A DNA stretch of 64,000 nt, taken from Nevskiaceae bacterium (GTDB lineage: Bacteria; Pseudomonadota; Gammaproteobacteria; Nevskiales; Nevskiaceae). The stretch covers positions 1 to 64,000 of the forward strand of contig SSEB01000003.1 in the NCBI GenBank assembly GCA_008012115.1, read 5' to 3'. The position numbers and the translations under genes are program-made. The first letter of the stretch is position 1. Each line of letters starts with the position of its first letter. Of this stretch, positions 17,008 to 25,672 are shown one piece after another. The notes under the pieces are model-generated. The model was not told the DNA's origin, did no database searches, and saw only the letters and a list, made by a program, of their open reading frames with translations.

Positions 17008-17721
17008 TCAGCTGCGACGGCCGCCGAACAGGCGCAGCAGCGTCAGGAACAGGTTGATGAAGTCGAGGTACAGCGTCAGCGCGCCCATCACCACCTTCTT
17101 GCCGGCGGTATCGCCGGTATCAGCCAGCACGTAGAGCTGCTTGATCTTCTGCGTGTCGTAGGCGGTGAGGCCGACGAACACGATCACGCCCGCCACCGAC
17201 ACCGCGAACTGCAGCGCGCTGGAGTGCAGGAAGAGATTGACCAGGCCGGCGATGATGATGCCGAACAGGCCCATGATCAGGAACGAGCCCCAGCGCGTCA
17301 GGTCGGTCTTGGTGCTGTAGCCGTAGACGCTCATCGCCGCGAAAGTGCCGGCGGTGACGAAGAACACGCGCGCGATGCTGTCGTGGGCATAGACCAGGAA
17401 GATGCCGGCCAGCGACACGCCCATCAGCGCGGCGTAGACCCAGTAGGTGAGCTGCGCGGCGGCGAGGCTCATCTTCTGGATGCGCATGCTCAGGAACAGC
17501 ACGATGCCCAGCGGCGCCAGCAGCGCCACCCAGATCAGCGGCGTGCCCGCGAGGCGCTGGTACAGCCCCTGCGAAAACGACAGCCAGGCGACGACGCCGG
17601 TCAGCGCCAGGCCGCCCGCCATGGTGTTGTAGATCGCCCGCATGTATTCCTGCAGGCCGGCGTAGCTGGCGCCATCGCGCACCGCGGTGGACGAGGGGAT
17701 CGGGTTGAGTTCGGTGGCCAT
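17008..17721 (-). CDS. Bax inhibitor-1/YccA family membrane protein
   Basis: 237 residues from the ATG at 17721 (MATELNPIPSSTAVRDGASY), preceded by GGAGA. Upstream in-frame extensions run into element C and are not credible. Seven hydrophobic segments are visible. Family features include YMRAIYNTMAGGLALTGVVA, AHDSIARVFFVTAGTFAAMS, YGYSTKTDLTRWGSFLIMGL, and the C-terminal AYDTQKIKQLY with ALTLYLDFINLFLTLLRLFG. YccA-type proteins modulate FtsH proteolysis; others leak calcium. Which role applies here is not shown. Confidence 0.92.
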   Translation of the reverse strand: MATELNPIPSSTAVRDGASYAGLQEYMRAIYNTMAGGLALTGVVAWLSFSQGLYQRLAGTPLIWVALLAPLGIVLFLSMRIQKMSLAAAQLTYWVYAALMGVSLAGIFLVYAHDSIARVFFVTAGTFAAMSVYGYSTKTDLTRWGSFLIMGLFGIIIAGLVNLFLHSSALQFAVSVAGVIVFVGLTAYDTQKIKQLYVLADTGDTAGKKVVMGALTLYLDFINLFLTLLRLFGGRRS

Positions 17722-17814
17722 CGACATCTCCGGAAATGACGGTTGCAGCATACGACAAGGTGCGCCGGTCGGCAGACCGGCCATAACGGCACTCCCTTGG
17801 ACCACGGAAACCGT

Positions 17815-17924
17815 CACCCGCTCCCGGCTCATGGCACTTTCTTTTTGTTATAAAATATTTATCAAATTTAAATATGATATATAAAATATAACAACCTGCG
17901 CCGGCATTGGCGTCACAGCGGGTG
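17815..17924. repeat. 110-bp intergenic element, copy C
   Basis: CACCCGCT 17815-17822, spacer 24, core 17847-17892 (GTTATAAAATATTTATCAAA at its start, ATAAC at its end), spacer 24, AGCGGGTG 17917-17924. It lies upstream of the yccA-type gene and ends 13 bp from the stop of the carboxylesterase gene. The core is strongly palindromic. Confidence 0.9.
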
Positions 17925-17937
17925 GCGCTTCGCGGCC

Positions 17938-18615
17938 TCAGACCTCCAGCCGCTGGCGCAGCCAGGCGCCGATGTCGGCGATCTCCTCCTCGCACACGGC
18001 GTGCTGCATCGGGTAATGGCGCCAGTCCACCGTGTAGCCCAGCTCGCGCAGGATGTCGCAGGAGTTCTCGCCGAGCTGGCGCGGCAGCACCGGGTCGAAA
18101 TCGCCGTGACACATCAGGATCGGCAGGTCGCGGTTAGCGGCACTCGCCTCGCCGGCCAGCGTGTCGGCCAGCGGCAGATACGTGGACAGCGGCAGCAGGC
18201 CGGCGAGCCGCTGCGGATAGCGCAGCGCCGTCTGCAGGGCGATGGCGCCGCCCTGCGAGAAGCCGGCGATGACGATGCGGCGGGCGGCAATGCCCGCGTC
18301 CAGCTCGCGGCGAATGAAGCCGTGCACGAGGGCCTCGGAGGCGCGGATGCCGGCGCCGTCCTGCCGGTCCAGGCGCGTCAGGCTGGGAATGTCGTACCAG
18401 GCGCGCATCGCCATGCCGTTGTTGATCGTTACCGGCCGCACCGGCGCGTGCGGAAACACGAAGCGCACGCGGTGATCCGCCGGCAGGCCCAGCTCCGGCA
18501 CGATCGGCACGAAGTCGTGACCGTCGGCGCCCAGGCCGTGCAGCCAGATCACCGCGGCGTCGGCAGTGGCGGCGGGTTCGAGCACAACGGCGGCTTCGGT
18601 GTGGACGGCTTTCAT
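17938..18615 (-). CDS. Carboxylesterase / phospholipase family hydrolase
   Basis: 225 residues. An alpha/beta hydrolase of the esterase/lysophospholipase II type. AAVIWLHGLGADGHDFVPIV forms the oxyanion region. AGFSQGGAIALQTALRYP holds the nucleophile Ser in GFSQGG. CHGDFDPVLP holds the catalytic Asp, and HYPMQHAVCEEE the catalytic His. No signal peptide, so cytoplasmic. It cleaves short carboxylic esters in characterised homologues. It is transcribed divergently from lptM-lysA. Confidence 0.92.
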   Translation of the reverse strand: MKAVHTEAAVVLEPAATADAAVIWLHGLGADGHDFVPIVPELGLPADHRVRFVFPHAPVRPVTINNGMAMRAWYDIPSLTRLDRQDGAGIRASEALVHGFIRRELDAGIAARRIVIAGFSQGGAIALQTALRYPQRLAGLLPLSTYLPLADTLAGEASAANRDLPILMCHGDFDPVLPRQLGENSCDILRELGYTVDWRHYPMQHAVCEEEIADIGAWLRQRLEV

Positions 18616-18747
18616 GGGTCTGCGCAGGACGGGTGGGCGGCCGATTGTCCGGGCTCGCCGCCGTCGCGGCAACCGTCCCGGGTGACGGACGCCACCGTTC
18701 GGAACGATAATGCGCGCCTTGTCCCAGCCCGCATCCGCGGAGTCCCC

Positions 18748-18957
18748 ATGAACCTGTTCCGCTGCTGCCCGATCCTGTGCGCGGCCCTGCTGGCCGGCTG
18801 CGGCCAGGCCGGACCGCTGGTGCTGCCGGAAAAGAACGCGCCGACGCCCGCGCCCGCCGCGGCGCCCGCACCAGTGGCACCGGCGACCTCCGACGTCACC
18901 CCGCCTGCAACCGACACGCCTGCGCCCGCGCAGCCTGCCAAGAAGGAACAACCGTAG
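18748..18957 (+). CDS. lptM: Small LptM-like lipoprotein
   Basis: 69 residues. Signal peptide with lipobox LLAGCGQAGPL, then a Pro/Ala-rich tail with PTPAPAAAPAPVAPA and a final QPAKKEQP. The CGQAGPL..P start of the mature chain and position directly before lysA match the YifL/LptM lipoprotein, which in E. coli helps LptD mature. A -10-like GATAAT lies about 40 bp upstream (18706-18711). Its TAG overlaps the GTG of lysA by one base. Confidence 0.8.
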   Translation: MNLFRCCPILCAALLAGCGQAGPLVLPEKNAPTPAPAAAPAPVAPATSDVTPPATDTPAPAQPAKKEQP

Positions 18958-20204
18958 TGGATCATTTTGAATTTCGCGACGGCGAGCTGTACGCCGAAGA
19001 CGTGCGCGCCGCCGACCTCGCCATGCGTTTCGGCACGCCGTGCTACGTCTACTCGCGCGCCACGCTGGAGCGTCACTACCGCGCCTTCGACGAGGCCCTG
19101 GCGGCGATCCCGCACCAGGTCTGCTACGCGGTGAAGGCCAATTCCAACCTCGCCGTGCTCAACGTGCTGGCGCGGCTCGGCAGCGGCTTCGACATCGTCT
19201 CCGGCGGCGAGCTGTTCCGCGTGCTGCGCGCCGGCGGCGATCCGGCCAAGGTCGTGTTCTCCGGCGTCGGCAAGACCGACCAGGAGATGCAGGACGCGCT
19301 CGCGGCCAACATCCACTGCTTCAACGTCGAGTCCGAGTCCGAGCTGCTGCGGCTCAACGCGGTGGCGGTGTCGCTGGGCCAGCGCGCGCGCATCGCACTG
19401 CGCGTCAACCCGGACGTGGACGCCAAGACGCATCCCTACATCTCCACCGGTCTCAAGAACAACAAGTTCGGCGTGGACATCGCCACCGCCGAGCAGCTCT
19501 ACGCGCGCGCCGCCAGGCTGCCGGGCCTGCAGGTGATCGGCGTGGCCAGCCACATCGGCTCGCAGCTGCTCGACGTGCAGCCCTTCCTCGATGCGCTCGA
19601 CCGCGTGCTCGCCCTGATCGCGCGTCTGCGCGCCGCCGGCATCGCGCTGGAGCACATCGACATCGGCGGCGGGCTGGGCGTGCGCTACCGCGACGAGCAG
19701 CCCATCGCCCCGGCCGACTGGGCCCAAGCCCTGTTGCCGCGCCTGCAGGGCAGCGGTCTCAAGGTGATGACCGAGCCCGGCCGCGCCATCGCCGGCAATG
19801 CCGGCGTGCTGCTGATGAAGGTCGAGGCGATCAAGCACACCGAGGCCAAGAATTTCGCCGTGGTCGACGCCGCGATGAACGACCTGATCCGCCCGACGCT
19901 GTACCAGGCATGGATGGACATCGTGCGCGTGCAGACCCGCACGCCGGTGATGCCGCGCGACTACGATATCGTCGGCCCGGTCTGCGAAAGCGGCGACTGG
20001 CTCGGCAAGGAGCGCACGCTGGCGCTGTCCGAAGGCGATCTCCTGGCGGTGCGTACCGCCGGCGCCTACGGCTTCACCATGGCCAGCAACTACAACACCC
20101 GCCCGCGTGCGGCCGAGGTGATGGTGGACGGCGACCAGGCCTACCTGGTGCGCGCCCGCGAGACGCTGGACGACCTCGTGCGCGGCGAGTCGCTGCTGCC
20201 GTGA
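18957..20204 (+). CDS. lysA: Diaminopimelate decarboxylase
   Basis: 415 residues from GTG 18957, chosen because VDHFEFRDGELYAEDV matches the family N-terminus and the start overlaps the lptM stop. It catalyses the last step of lysine synthesis (meso-DAP to lysine) with PLP. The PLP lysine is in CYAVKANSNLAVL. Other family motifs are GSGFDIVSGGELFRVL, SHIGSQLLD, EPGRAIAGNAG and GPVCESGDWLGKER. Length is normal. Its TGA overlaps the next start (GTGA). Confidence 0.96.
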   Translation: MDHFEFRDGELYAEDVRAADLAMRFGTPCYVYSRATLERHYRAFDEALAAIPHQVCYAVKANSNLAVLNVLARLGSGFDIVSGGELFRVLRAGGDPAKVVFSGVGKTDQEMQDALAANIHCFNVESESELLRLNAVAVSLGQRARIALRVNPDVDAKTHPYISTGLKNNKFGVDIATAEQLYARAARLPGLQVIGVASHIGSQLLDVQPFLDALDRVLALIARLRAAGIALEHIDIGGGLGVRYRDEQPIAPADWAQALLPRLQGSGLKVMTEPGRAIAGNAGVLLMKVEAIKHTEAKNFAVVDAAMNDLIRPTLYQAWMDIVRVQTRTPVMPRDYDIVGPVCESGDWLGKERTLALSEGDLLAVRTAGAYGFTMASNYNTRPRAAEVMVDGDQAYLVRARETLDDLVRGESLLP

Positions 20205-20812
20205 ATGCCGCGGCGGACCAGCGCATCTGCTTCGTCGGCGACTCTTTCGTCGCCGGCGTCGGCGATCCGGAGCATCTCGGCTGGGTCGGCCGCGTCTGCG
20301 CACGCGCCGCTGCCGACGGTCACGCGCTGACCGCTTACAACCTCGGCGTGCGACGCGAAACCAGCGCCGACATTTCCGGGCGCTGGCAGGCGGAGTGCGC
20401 ACGTCGCCTGCCGCCGGGCTGCAGCGCCCGCGTGGTGTTCTCCTTCGGCGTCAACGACATGGTGATGGAGGCAGGTCGCGAGCGCGTGGCGCCGCCGGAC
20501 AGCGCCGCCAACCTGCAGCGCCTGCTCGAAGCGGCACGCCGGCACTACGACGTGGCGATGATCGGCCCGCCACCGGTCGCCGACGAGGCGCTCGACCAAC
20601 GCGTCGCCGCGCTAACGCAACGCTACAGCGACCTCTGCGCGCAGTTGTCGCTGCCCTACCTGCCGATGCACGCGGCACTGCACGCCAGCGACGCCTGGAT
20701 GCACGAGGTGCGCCTGGGCGACGGCGCGCACCCGCGTGCGGCCGGTTATGCCGCGTTCGCGGCGCGGGTCGCGGACTGGAAAGACTGGTGGTTCCATCGG
20801 AGCGCCGCATGA
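20201..20812 (+). CDS. GDSL-type esterase/lipase
   Basis: 203 residues with GTG start overlapping the lysA stop. Block I is CFVGDSFVAGVGD, a GDSL-type motif with Ser in GDSF. Block III is FSFGVNDMVMEAG, the GxND motif. Block V is GDGAHPRAAGYAAFA, which supplies the catalytic Asp and His (DGAHP). These are the residues of SGNH hydrolases. No signal peptide is evident. The substrate is unknown. Tight overlaps with lysA and polA place it in the lptM-lysA-GDSL-polA transcription unit. Confidence 0.88.
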   Translation: MNAAADQRICFVGDSFVAGVGDPEHLGWVGRVCARAAADGHALTAYNLGVRRETSADISGRWQAECARRLPPGCSARVVFSFGVNDMVMEAGRERVAPPDSAANLQRLLEAARRHYDVAMIGPPPVADEALDQRVAALTQRYSDLCAQLSLPYLPMHAALHASDAWMHEVRLGDGAHPRAAGYAAFAARVADWKDWWFHRSAA

Positions 20813-23571
20813 AACCGTTGATCCTCATCGATGGCTCTTCGTGGCTGTTCCGCGCCTACCACGCGCTGCCGCCGCTGACCAATGCCGCCGGCCAGCCCAC
20901 CGGCGCGGTGTTCGGCATGGGCAACATGCTGCGCAAGCTGCTCAAGGATTACGCGCCGGAGCGCATCTGCGTGGTGTTCGATCCGCCCGGGCCGACGTTC
21001 CGCGACGAGATCTACAGCGAGTACAAGGCCAACCGCACGGAAACACCGGAAGACCTCAGCAGCCAGTTCGCGCCGATCATCGAGATGATCGAAGGCATGG
21101 GCCTGCCGGTGCTGCAGGTGCCGGGCGTGGAGGCGGACGACGTCATCGGCACGCTGACCCGGCAGGGCGAGGCCGCCGGCCTCGACGTGCTGATCGTCAC
21201 CAGCGACAAGGACATGGCGCAGCTGGTCAACGACCGCGTGAACCTGCTCGACACGATGAAAAACCGCCGCATGGACCCGGCCGGCGTGGTCGAGAAATTC
21301 GGCGTGCCGCCCGAGCGCATCGTCGACATGCTGGCGCTGATGGGCGACACCAGCGACAACATCCCGGGCGTCACCGGCGTCGGCCCCAAAACCGCGGCCA
21401 AGTGGCTCAACGAATATGGCTCGCTGGATGCGCTGGTGGCGCGGGCCGGCGAAGTCGGCGGCAAGGTCGGCGAGAACTTCCGCACGCATCTGGCCTCCGG
21501 CCTGCTCCCGGTGGCCAAGGATCTGGCCACCATCCGCTGCGCGCTCGAACTGCCCACGACGCTGGACCAGCTGGTGCCCCGTCCGGCGGATGCCGCGAAA
21601 CTGGCGCCGCTGTTCCAGCGGCTCGGCTTTCACCGCTGGGTCGAGGAACTCGGCGGCGCCCGCGCCGATACCGCCGCGTCGGCGCCACGGCCGGCGCCCG
21701 CCGCCGTGACGACGCCGGCATCCGAAACGCCCGCGGCGGCACTGCCGCCGTCCCGGCCGACACGGGCGGAGCTGGTGCTCGACGAGACGGCGCTGGACGC
21801 CATGGCGCGGAAACTCGAAGCCGCGGAACTGTTCTGCCTGGACACCGAGACCGACAGCCTCGACTCCAACCGCGCGCGGCTGGTCGGTCTGTCCTTCGCC
21901 GTCGAGGAGGGCCACGGCTGGTACGTGCCGGTGGCGCACGATTATCTCGGCGCGCCGGCGCAGCTGTCCTGGGAGACCGTGCGCGCGCGGCTCAGGCCGG
22001 TGCTGGAGGACGAACGACGCGCCAAGGTCGGCCAGCACATCAAGTACGACCTCAACGTGCTGATGCGCCACGGCGTGATCGTGCAGGGCGTGCGTCACGA
22101 CACCATGCTGCAGAGCTACGTGCTGGACGCCGCCGGCAACCGGCACGACATGGACACGCTGGCGGAGAAATACCTCGGCCATCGCACCATCTCCTTCACC
22201 GACATCGCCGGCAAGGGCAGGAACCAGATCACCTTCAACCAGGTGGCGCTGGACAAGGCGGCGGACTATTCGGCGGAGGACGCCGACATCACGCTGCGAC
22301 TGCATCACGCGCTGTATCCGCGCGTCTGCGAGATCGACGCGCTCAAGCGCGTCTACGAAACCATCGAGATGCCGCTGGTGCCGGTGCTGGCGCGGATGGA
22401 GCAGACCGGCGTGCACGTCGACGCCGCCCTGCTCGGCCGCATCAGTCACGAGCTGGGCGAGCGCATGACGCAGCGCCAGGCCGAGGTGTTCCGCGAGGCC
22501 GGACAGGAGTTCAACCTCGGTTCGCCCAAGCAGCTCCAGCACATCCTCTACGACAAGCTGCAGCTGCCGGTGCTCGGCAAGACGCCGAAGGGCGAGCCCT
22601 CCACCGCCGAGGACGTTCTCGAGGAACTGGCCGCGCAGCACCCGCTGCCGCGCCTGATCCTGGACTGGCGCGGCCTGTCCAAGCTGCGCTCCACCTACAC
22701 CGAGACGCTGCCGCAGCAGATCAATCCGAAAACCGGCCGCATCCACACCAGCTATCACCAGGCGGTGGCGGCCACCGGCCGCCTGTCGTCGCAGGATCCC
22801 AACCTGCAGAACATCCCGGTGCGCACGGCCGAGGGCCGGCGCATCCGCGAGGCCTTCACCGCCGCGCCCGGCTGCTCGCTGCTGTCGATCGATTACTCGC
22901 AGATCGAGCTGCGGCTGATGGCGCATTTCTCCGGCGACGAGAAACTGATCGACGCCTTCCGCCAGGGTCTCGACATTCACCGCGCCACCGCCGCCGAGGT
23001 CCACGGCCTGCGGCTCGACCAGGTGACGGGCGAGCAGCGCCGCGCCGCCAAGGCCACCAACTTCGGTCTGATCTACGGCATGTCCGCCTTCGGGCTGGCG
23101 CGCCAACTCGGCATCGCGCGCAGCGAGGCGCAGTCGTACATCGACACCTTCTTCGAGCGCTATCCCGGCGTGAAACGCTTCATGGACGAGACCCGCGAGC
23201 AGGCGCGCGGCCGCGGCTACGTCGAAACCCTGTTCGGACGACGGCTGTATCTGCCCAACATCCATTCGCGCAACGCCAACCTGCGCCAGTACGCCGAGCG
23301 CACGGCCATCAATGCGCCGCTGCAGGGCACGGCGGCCGACCTGATCAAGCTGGCGATGATCGATCTGGACGCGTTTTTACAGAAAAAGAACGCCGATGTC
23401 CGCATGATCATGCAGGTTCACGACGAACTGGTGTTTGAAGGCCCGACCGCCGACCTCGAGGGCCTGGCTCCGGAACTGGCAGCCCGCATGGGTGGCATCG
23501 CCAGCCTGCGGGTACCTCTGATCGCCGAACCGGGCCTGGGCGCCAACTGGGACGCCGCGCATCATGTTTGA
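20809..23571 (+). CDS. polA: DNA polymerase I
   Basis: 920 residues from ATG 20809, overlapping the GDSL gene stop. The N-terminal 5' nuclease domain (to about 290) starts MKPLILIDGSSWLFRAYHAL and has LMGDTSDNIPGVTGVGPKTA. A 3'-5' exonuclease domain follows with its acidic pair intact in FCLDTETDSLDSNRARLVGL, so proofreading is likely active. The polymerase domain has motif A LLSIDYSQIELRLMAHFSGD, motif B RRAAKATNFGLIYGMSAFGL and motif C MQVHDELVFE. It fills gaps in repair and removes RNA primers. Confidence 0.97.
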   Translation: MKPLILIDGSSWLFRAYHALPPLTNAAGQPTGAVFGMGNMLRKLLKDYAPERICVVFDPPGPTFRDEIYSEYKANRTETPEDLSSQFAPIIEMIEGMGLPVLQVPGVEADDVIGTLTRQGEAAGLDVLIVTSDKDMAQLVNDRVNLLDTMKNRRMDPAGVVEKFGVPPERIVDMLALMGDTSDNIPGVTGVGPKTAAKWLNEYGSLDALVARAGEVGGKVGENFRTHLASGLLPVAKDLATIRCALELPTTLDQLVPRPADAAKLAPLFQRLGFHRWVEELGGARADTAASAPRPAPAAVTTPASETPAAALPPSRPTRAELVLDETALDAMARKLEAAELFCLDTETDSLDSNRARLVGLSFAVEEGHGWYVPVAHDYLGAPAQLSWETVRARLRPVLEDERRAKVGQHIKYDLNVLMRHGVIVQGVRHDTMLQSYVLDAAGNRHDMDTLAEKYLGHRTISFTDIAGKGRNQITFNQVALDKAADYSAEDADITLRLHHALYPRVCEIDALKRVYETIEMPLVPVLARMEQTGVHVDAALLGRISHELGERMTQRQAEVFREAGQEFNLGSPKQLQHILYDKLQLPVLGKTPKGEPSTAEDVLEELAAQHPLPRLILDWRGLSKLRSTYTETLPQQINPKTGRIHTSYHQAVAATGRLSSQDPNLQNIPVRTAEGRRIREAFTAAPGCSLLSIDYSQIELRLMAHFSGDEKLIDAFRQGLDIHRATAAEVHGLRLDQVTGEQRRAAKATNFGLIYGMSAFGLARQLGIARSEAQSYIDTFFERYPGVKRFMDETREQARGRGYVETLFGRRLYLPNIHSRNANLRQYAERTAINAPLQGTAADLIKLAMIDLDAFLQKKNADVRMIMQVHDELVFEGPTADLEGLAPELAARMGGIASLRVPLIAEPGLGANWDAAHHV

Positions 23572-23607
23572 CACCGCAACGCATTGATCGAAAAGAGATT
23601 AAAGTTG

Positions 23608-23633
23608 AAATGCGACCGCTGCGGCGCATTTTT
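23608..23633 (+). terminator. Intrinsic terminator of polA
   Basis: AAATGCG pairs with CGCATTT, with an inner CCG/CGG and loop CTG, followed by five T at 23629-23633. It lies 37 bp after the polA stop and separates polA from the small RNA candidate. Confidence 0.7.
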
Positions 23634-23654
23634 GCACGGCTAACTTATTGATTG

Positions 23655-23859
23655 GTAAGGAGCCGGTTTGCCGGTTTCCGCCCCGGAAACGGCGATGTCG
23701 GAACCGGTTGAACTTCCGCCCGCGAACCCCATCTAAGACTGCGAGTGTGGATCCTCCCTTTCCACCACTCCCGCCTCTTAACTCCCTGGGCGGATTCCGG
23801 CACCCCCCAAGCCGGAGCACCTTGCCCGGTGGGCTCCCCCCAGCCCATCGGGCATTTTT
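23655..23859 (+). ncRNA. Candidate small RNA downstream of polA with C-rich hairpin loops
   Basis: The stretch has no credible ORF but folds by eye into a string of hairpins. Hairpin 1: 23670-23693, loop with CCCC. Hairpin 2: 23743-23770, loop TCCTCCCTT. Hairpin 3: 23771-23793, loop with ACTCCC. Hairpin 4: 23796-23816, loop ACCCCCCAA. Last comes a terminator: GCCCGGTGGGCT 23824-23835 against AGCCCATCGGGC 23842-23853, loop CCCCCC, then TTTTT. C-rich loops in Gram-negative sRNAs often pair with G-rich ribosome sites. The position after polA is that of Spot 42 in E. coli and of ErsA in Pseudomonas. The 5' end is uncertain; I see no clear promoter. Confidence 0.65.
23824..23859 (+). terminator. 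Intrinsic terminator of the small RNA candidate
   Basis: A 12-bp stem with one mismatch, loop of C residues, and a T-run at 23855-23859. It points in the + direction, 20 bp before the end of the convergent DUF488 gene. Confidence 0.85.
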
Positions 23860-23879
23860 ATGTCCGCCGTGCTTCCCGC

Positions 23880-24269
23880 TCAGTCGGCGATTGCCGCGCC
23901 GCGCTCGGCCAGCAGCGCGCGCAGGGCGGAGCGATGGCAGCGCGCCTCGTCCTCGCAATAGCAACCGACCGAAAAGTCGCTGCCGTGGGACAGTGCCGCC
24001 AGCAGATCCAGCGCGTGGCGGCAGTCGGGCTGCGCCATCTCGGCCCGGTATTTCTTCACGAATGCCGCCCATTGCCGGTCGCTGGTCGCGGCCTGCGCCT
24101 CGGCCACCAGCGCCGCGCTCGGCGCCAGCACGGGATACCAGACGTCGTACCAGTTCTGCCGGGCGAACTGGCTTTTCTTCACCCCGCGCGGCGGGCGCCG
24201 CACGGTGCCGATGCGCAGTCCTTCCCCGGGAAGCCGCGGCGTTCCGAGCCGCACGATGTGGATCGTCAT
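23880..24269 (-). CDS. DUF488 family protein
   Basis: 129 residues, starting MTIHIVRLGTPRLPGEGLRI. The DUF488 pattern is present: RRPPRGVKKSQFARQNWYDV in the N-terminal half, and GCYCEDEARCHRSALRALL near the C-terminus, with two clustered Cys residues and CHR. The biochemical role of DUF488 is not established. It is a single minus-strand gene, convergent with the small RNA and downstream of mdh beyond that gene's terminator. Confidence 0.85.
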   Translation of the reverse strand: MTIHIVRLGTPRLPGEGLRIGTVRRPPRGVKKSQFARQNWYDVWYPVLAPSAALVAEAQAATSDRQWAAFVKKYRAEMAQPDCRHALDLLAALSHGSDFSVGCYCEDEARCHRSALRALLAERGAAIAD

Positions 24270-24319
24270 GCGCGTTCTCCGTGCTGGATCCGCCCGAGTG
24301 TAAGCAGGACGACGGCCAC

Positions 24320-24346
24320 AAAAAAGCCCGCGCTGGGCGGGCTTTG
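24320..24346 (-). terminator. Intrinsic terminator of mdh
   Basis: AGCCCGC 24325-24331 pairs with GCGGGCT 24337-24343. The six-A run before it becomes the U-tract on the minus strand. It lies about 20 bp after the mdh stop. Confidence 0.8.
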
Positions 24347-24366
24347 TTGCGGCGGCGGAGACCTCG

Positions 24367-25356
24367 TTACTTGAGCAGGTCCTCGATGGCGGCGCGTTCC
24401 TCGCGCAGCTCGGCCTCGGTGGCGTTCATCTTGCCGCGCGAGAACTCGTCGATGCTCAGGCCCTGCACGATCTCGTACTGGCCGTTCTTGCAGATGCAGG
24501 GGTAGCCGTAGACGATGCCCGGCTTGATGCCGTAGCTGCCGTCGGACGGCACGCCCATGCTCACCCACTTGCCGTTGCTGCCCAGCGCCCAGTCGTGCAT
24601 GTGATCGACGGCGGCCGAAGCGGCCGAAGCGGCGGACGACAGGCCGCGCGCCTTGATGATGGCGGCGCCGCGCTGCTGCACGGTGGGGATGAAGTCGCGC
24701 TCGACCCAGGCGCGGTCCACCAGCGACTGGGCCGACTTGCCCTTGATCGTGGTGTGGCTGATGTCGGGATACTGCGTGGAGCTGTGGTTGCCCCAGATGA
24801 TGACCTTCTCGATGTCGTTGGCGTGCGTGCCGGTCTTGGTGGCCAGCTGGCTGACGGCGCGGTTGTGGTCGAGGCGCACCATGGCGTGGATCTGCTTGGG
24901 ATCGAGGCCGCCCTTGGACGCCGCCGTGGCGGCGATCAGCGCGTTGGTGTTGGCCGGGTTGCCGACCACCAGCACGCGCACGTCCTTCGAGGCCTTGGCG
25001 GCCAGGGCCTTGCCCTGCGGTCCGAAGATGCCGCCGTTGGCGGTGAGCAGGTCCTTGCGTTCCATGCCGGGGCCGCGCGGACGGGCGCCGACCAGCAGGG
25101 CGTAGTCGGTGCCTTCAAAGCCGCTCATGGGGTCGCTGTGCGCCTCGATGCCCGCGACCAGCGGGAAGGCGCAGTCGTCCACTTCCATGATCGTGCCCTT
25201 GAGCTTCTCCTGCACCTCCGGCACCGGCACCTCGATCAGCTGCAGGATCACCGGCTGGTCGGGACCGAGCATCGAGCCGGACGCGACGCGGAAAATGAGC
25301 GAATAGGCGATCTGGCCGGCGGCGCCGGTAATGGCGACCTTGACGGGCTTCTTCAT
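24367..25356 (-). CDS. mdh: Malate dehydrogenase
   Basis: 329 residues from ATG 25356 ([20 protein letters not shown]), preceded by AGGAG. The longer frame upstream runs into element D and is not used. It interconverts malate and oxaloacetate with NAD. The dinucleotide motif is [29 protein letters not shown] contains substrate-binding Arg residues. [12 protein letters not shown], the catalytic Asp region [13 protein letters not shown] and the catalytic His in [13 protein letters not shown] are present. Length and motifs fit the type-2 (cytosolic-like) bacterial MDH family. Confidence 0.96.
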   Translation of the reverse strand: MKKPVKVAITGAAGQIAYSLIFRVASGSMLGPDQPVILQLIEVPVPEVQEKLKGTIMEVDDCAFPLVAGIEAHSDPMSGFEGTDYALLVGARPRGPGMERKDLLTANGGIFGPQGKALAAKASKDVRVLVVGNPANTNALIAATAASKGGLDPKQIHAMVRLDHNRAVSQLATKTGTHANDIEKVIIWGNHSSTQYPDISHTTIKGKSAQSLVDRAWVERDFIPTVQQRGAAIIKARGLSSAASAASAAVDHMHDWALGSNGKWVSMGVPSDGSYGIKPGIVYGYPCICKNGQYEIVQGLSIDEFSRGKMNATEAELREERAAIEDLLK

Positions 25357-25415
25357 GAGGTGCTCCTGAGCGTAAACGGGGGTGAAATAGCGCGCGGCAG
25401 GATACTGGAATGCGC

Positions 25416-25525
25416 CACCCGCTACCAGCCGCATGCCCGTCAAGAATGTTCTTTTTTATTTTATATTTTTAAAATTGATTGATTTTTTATAACAGTCAGC
25501 CTCGCTGATTTGCCGCCAGCGGGTG
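25416..25525. repeat. 110-bp intergenic element, copy D
   Basis: CACCCGCT 25416-25423, spacer 24, core 25448-25493 (starts GTTCT, ends ATAAC), spacer 24, AGCGGGTG 25518-25525. It lies 59 bp upstream of the mdh start codon. With copy E it brackets the His-rich protein gene. Apart from the element, 25357-25672 holds nothing I can identify. Confidence 0.9.
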
Positions 25526-25672
25526 GCGCTCGTTGGCCGCGTCTGGCGCCGATGCAACACTCAGCACCGCTGCGCGACGCGACGTGCCCGCCCCTGCAGC
25601 CGCGGCGGCGTGCTGACGGCCCACCTTACGCCACACCGCCCGCTCGTCGCGGGCGGCGTGGCGGGTCAGGCC

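Noticed and set aside
17722-17832. Longer start of the yccA-type gene
   Set aside because: The extra residues are not family-like and reach into element C; the ATG at 17721 has a GGAGA site.
23600-23660. Promoter for the small RNA candidate
   Set aside because: TTGAAA at 23605 and TTGCAC at 23632 resemble -35 boxes, but no properly spaced -10 could be found, and both overlap the polA terminator region.
23645-23848. Minus-strand small ORF opposite the RNA candidate
   Set aside because: No start site or family resemblance; its codons simply mirror the hairpin-rich RNA region.
25357-25443. Longer start of mdh
   Set aside because: The extension crosses element D, while [14 protein letters not shown] at 25356 has AGGAG upstream and matches the family N-terminus.
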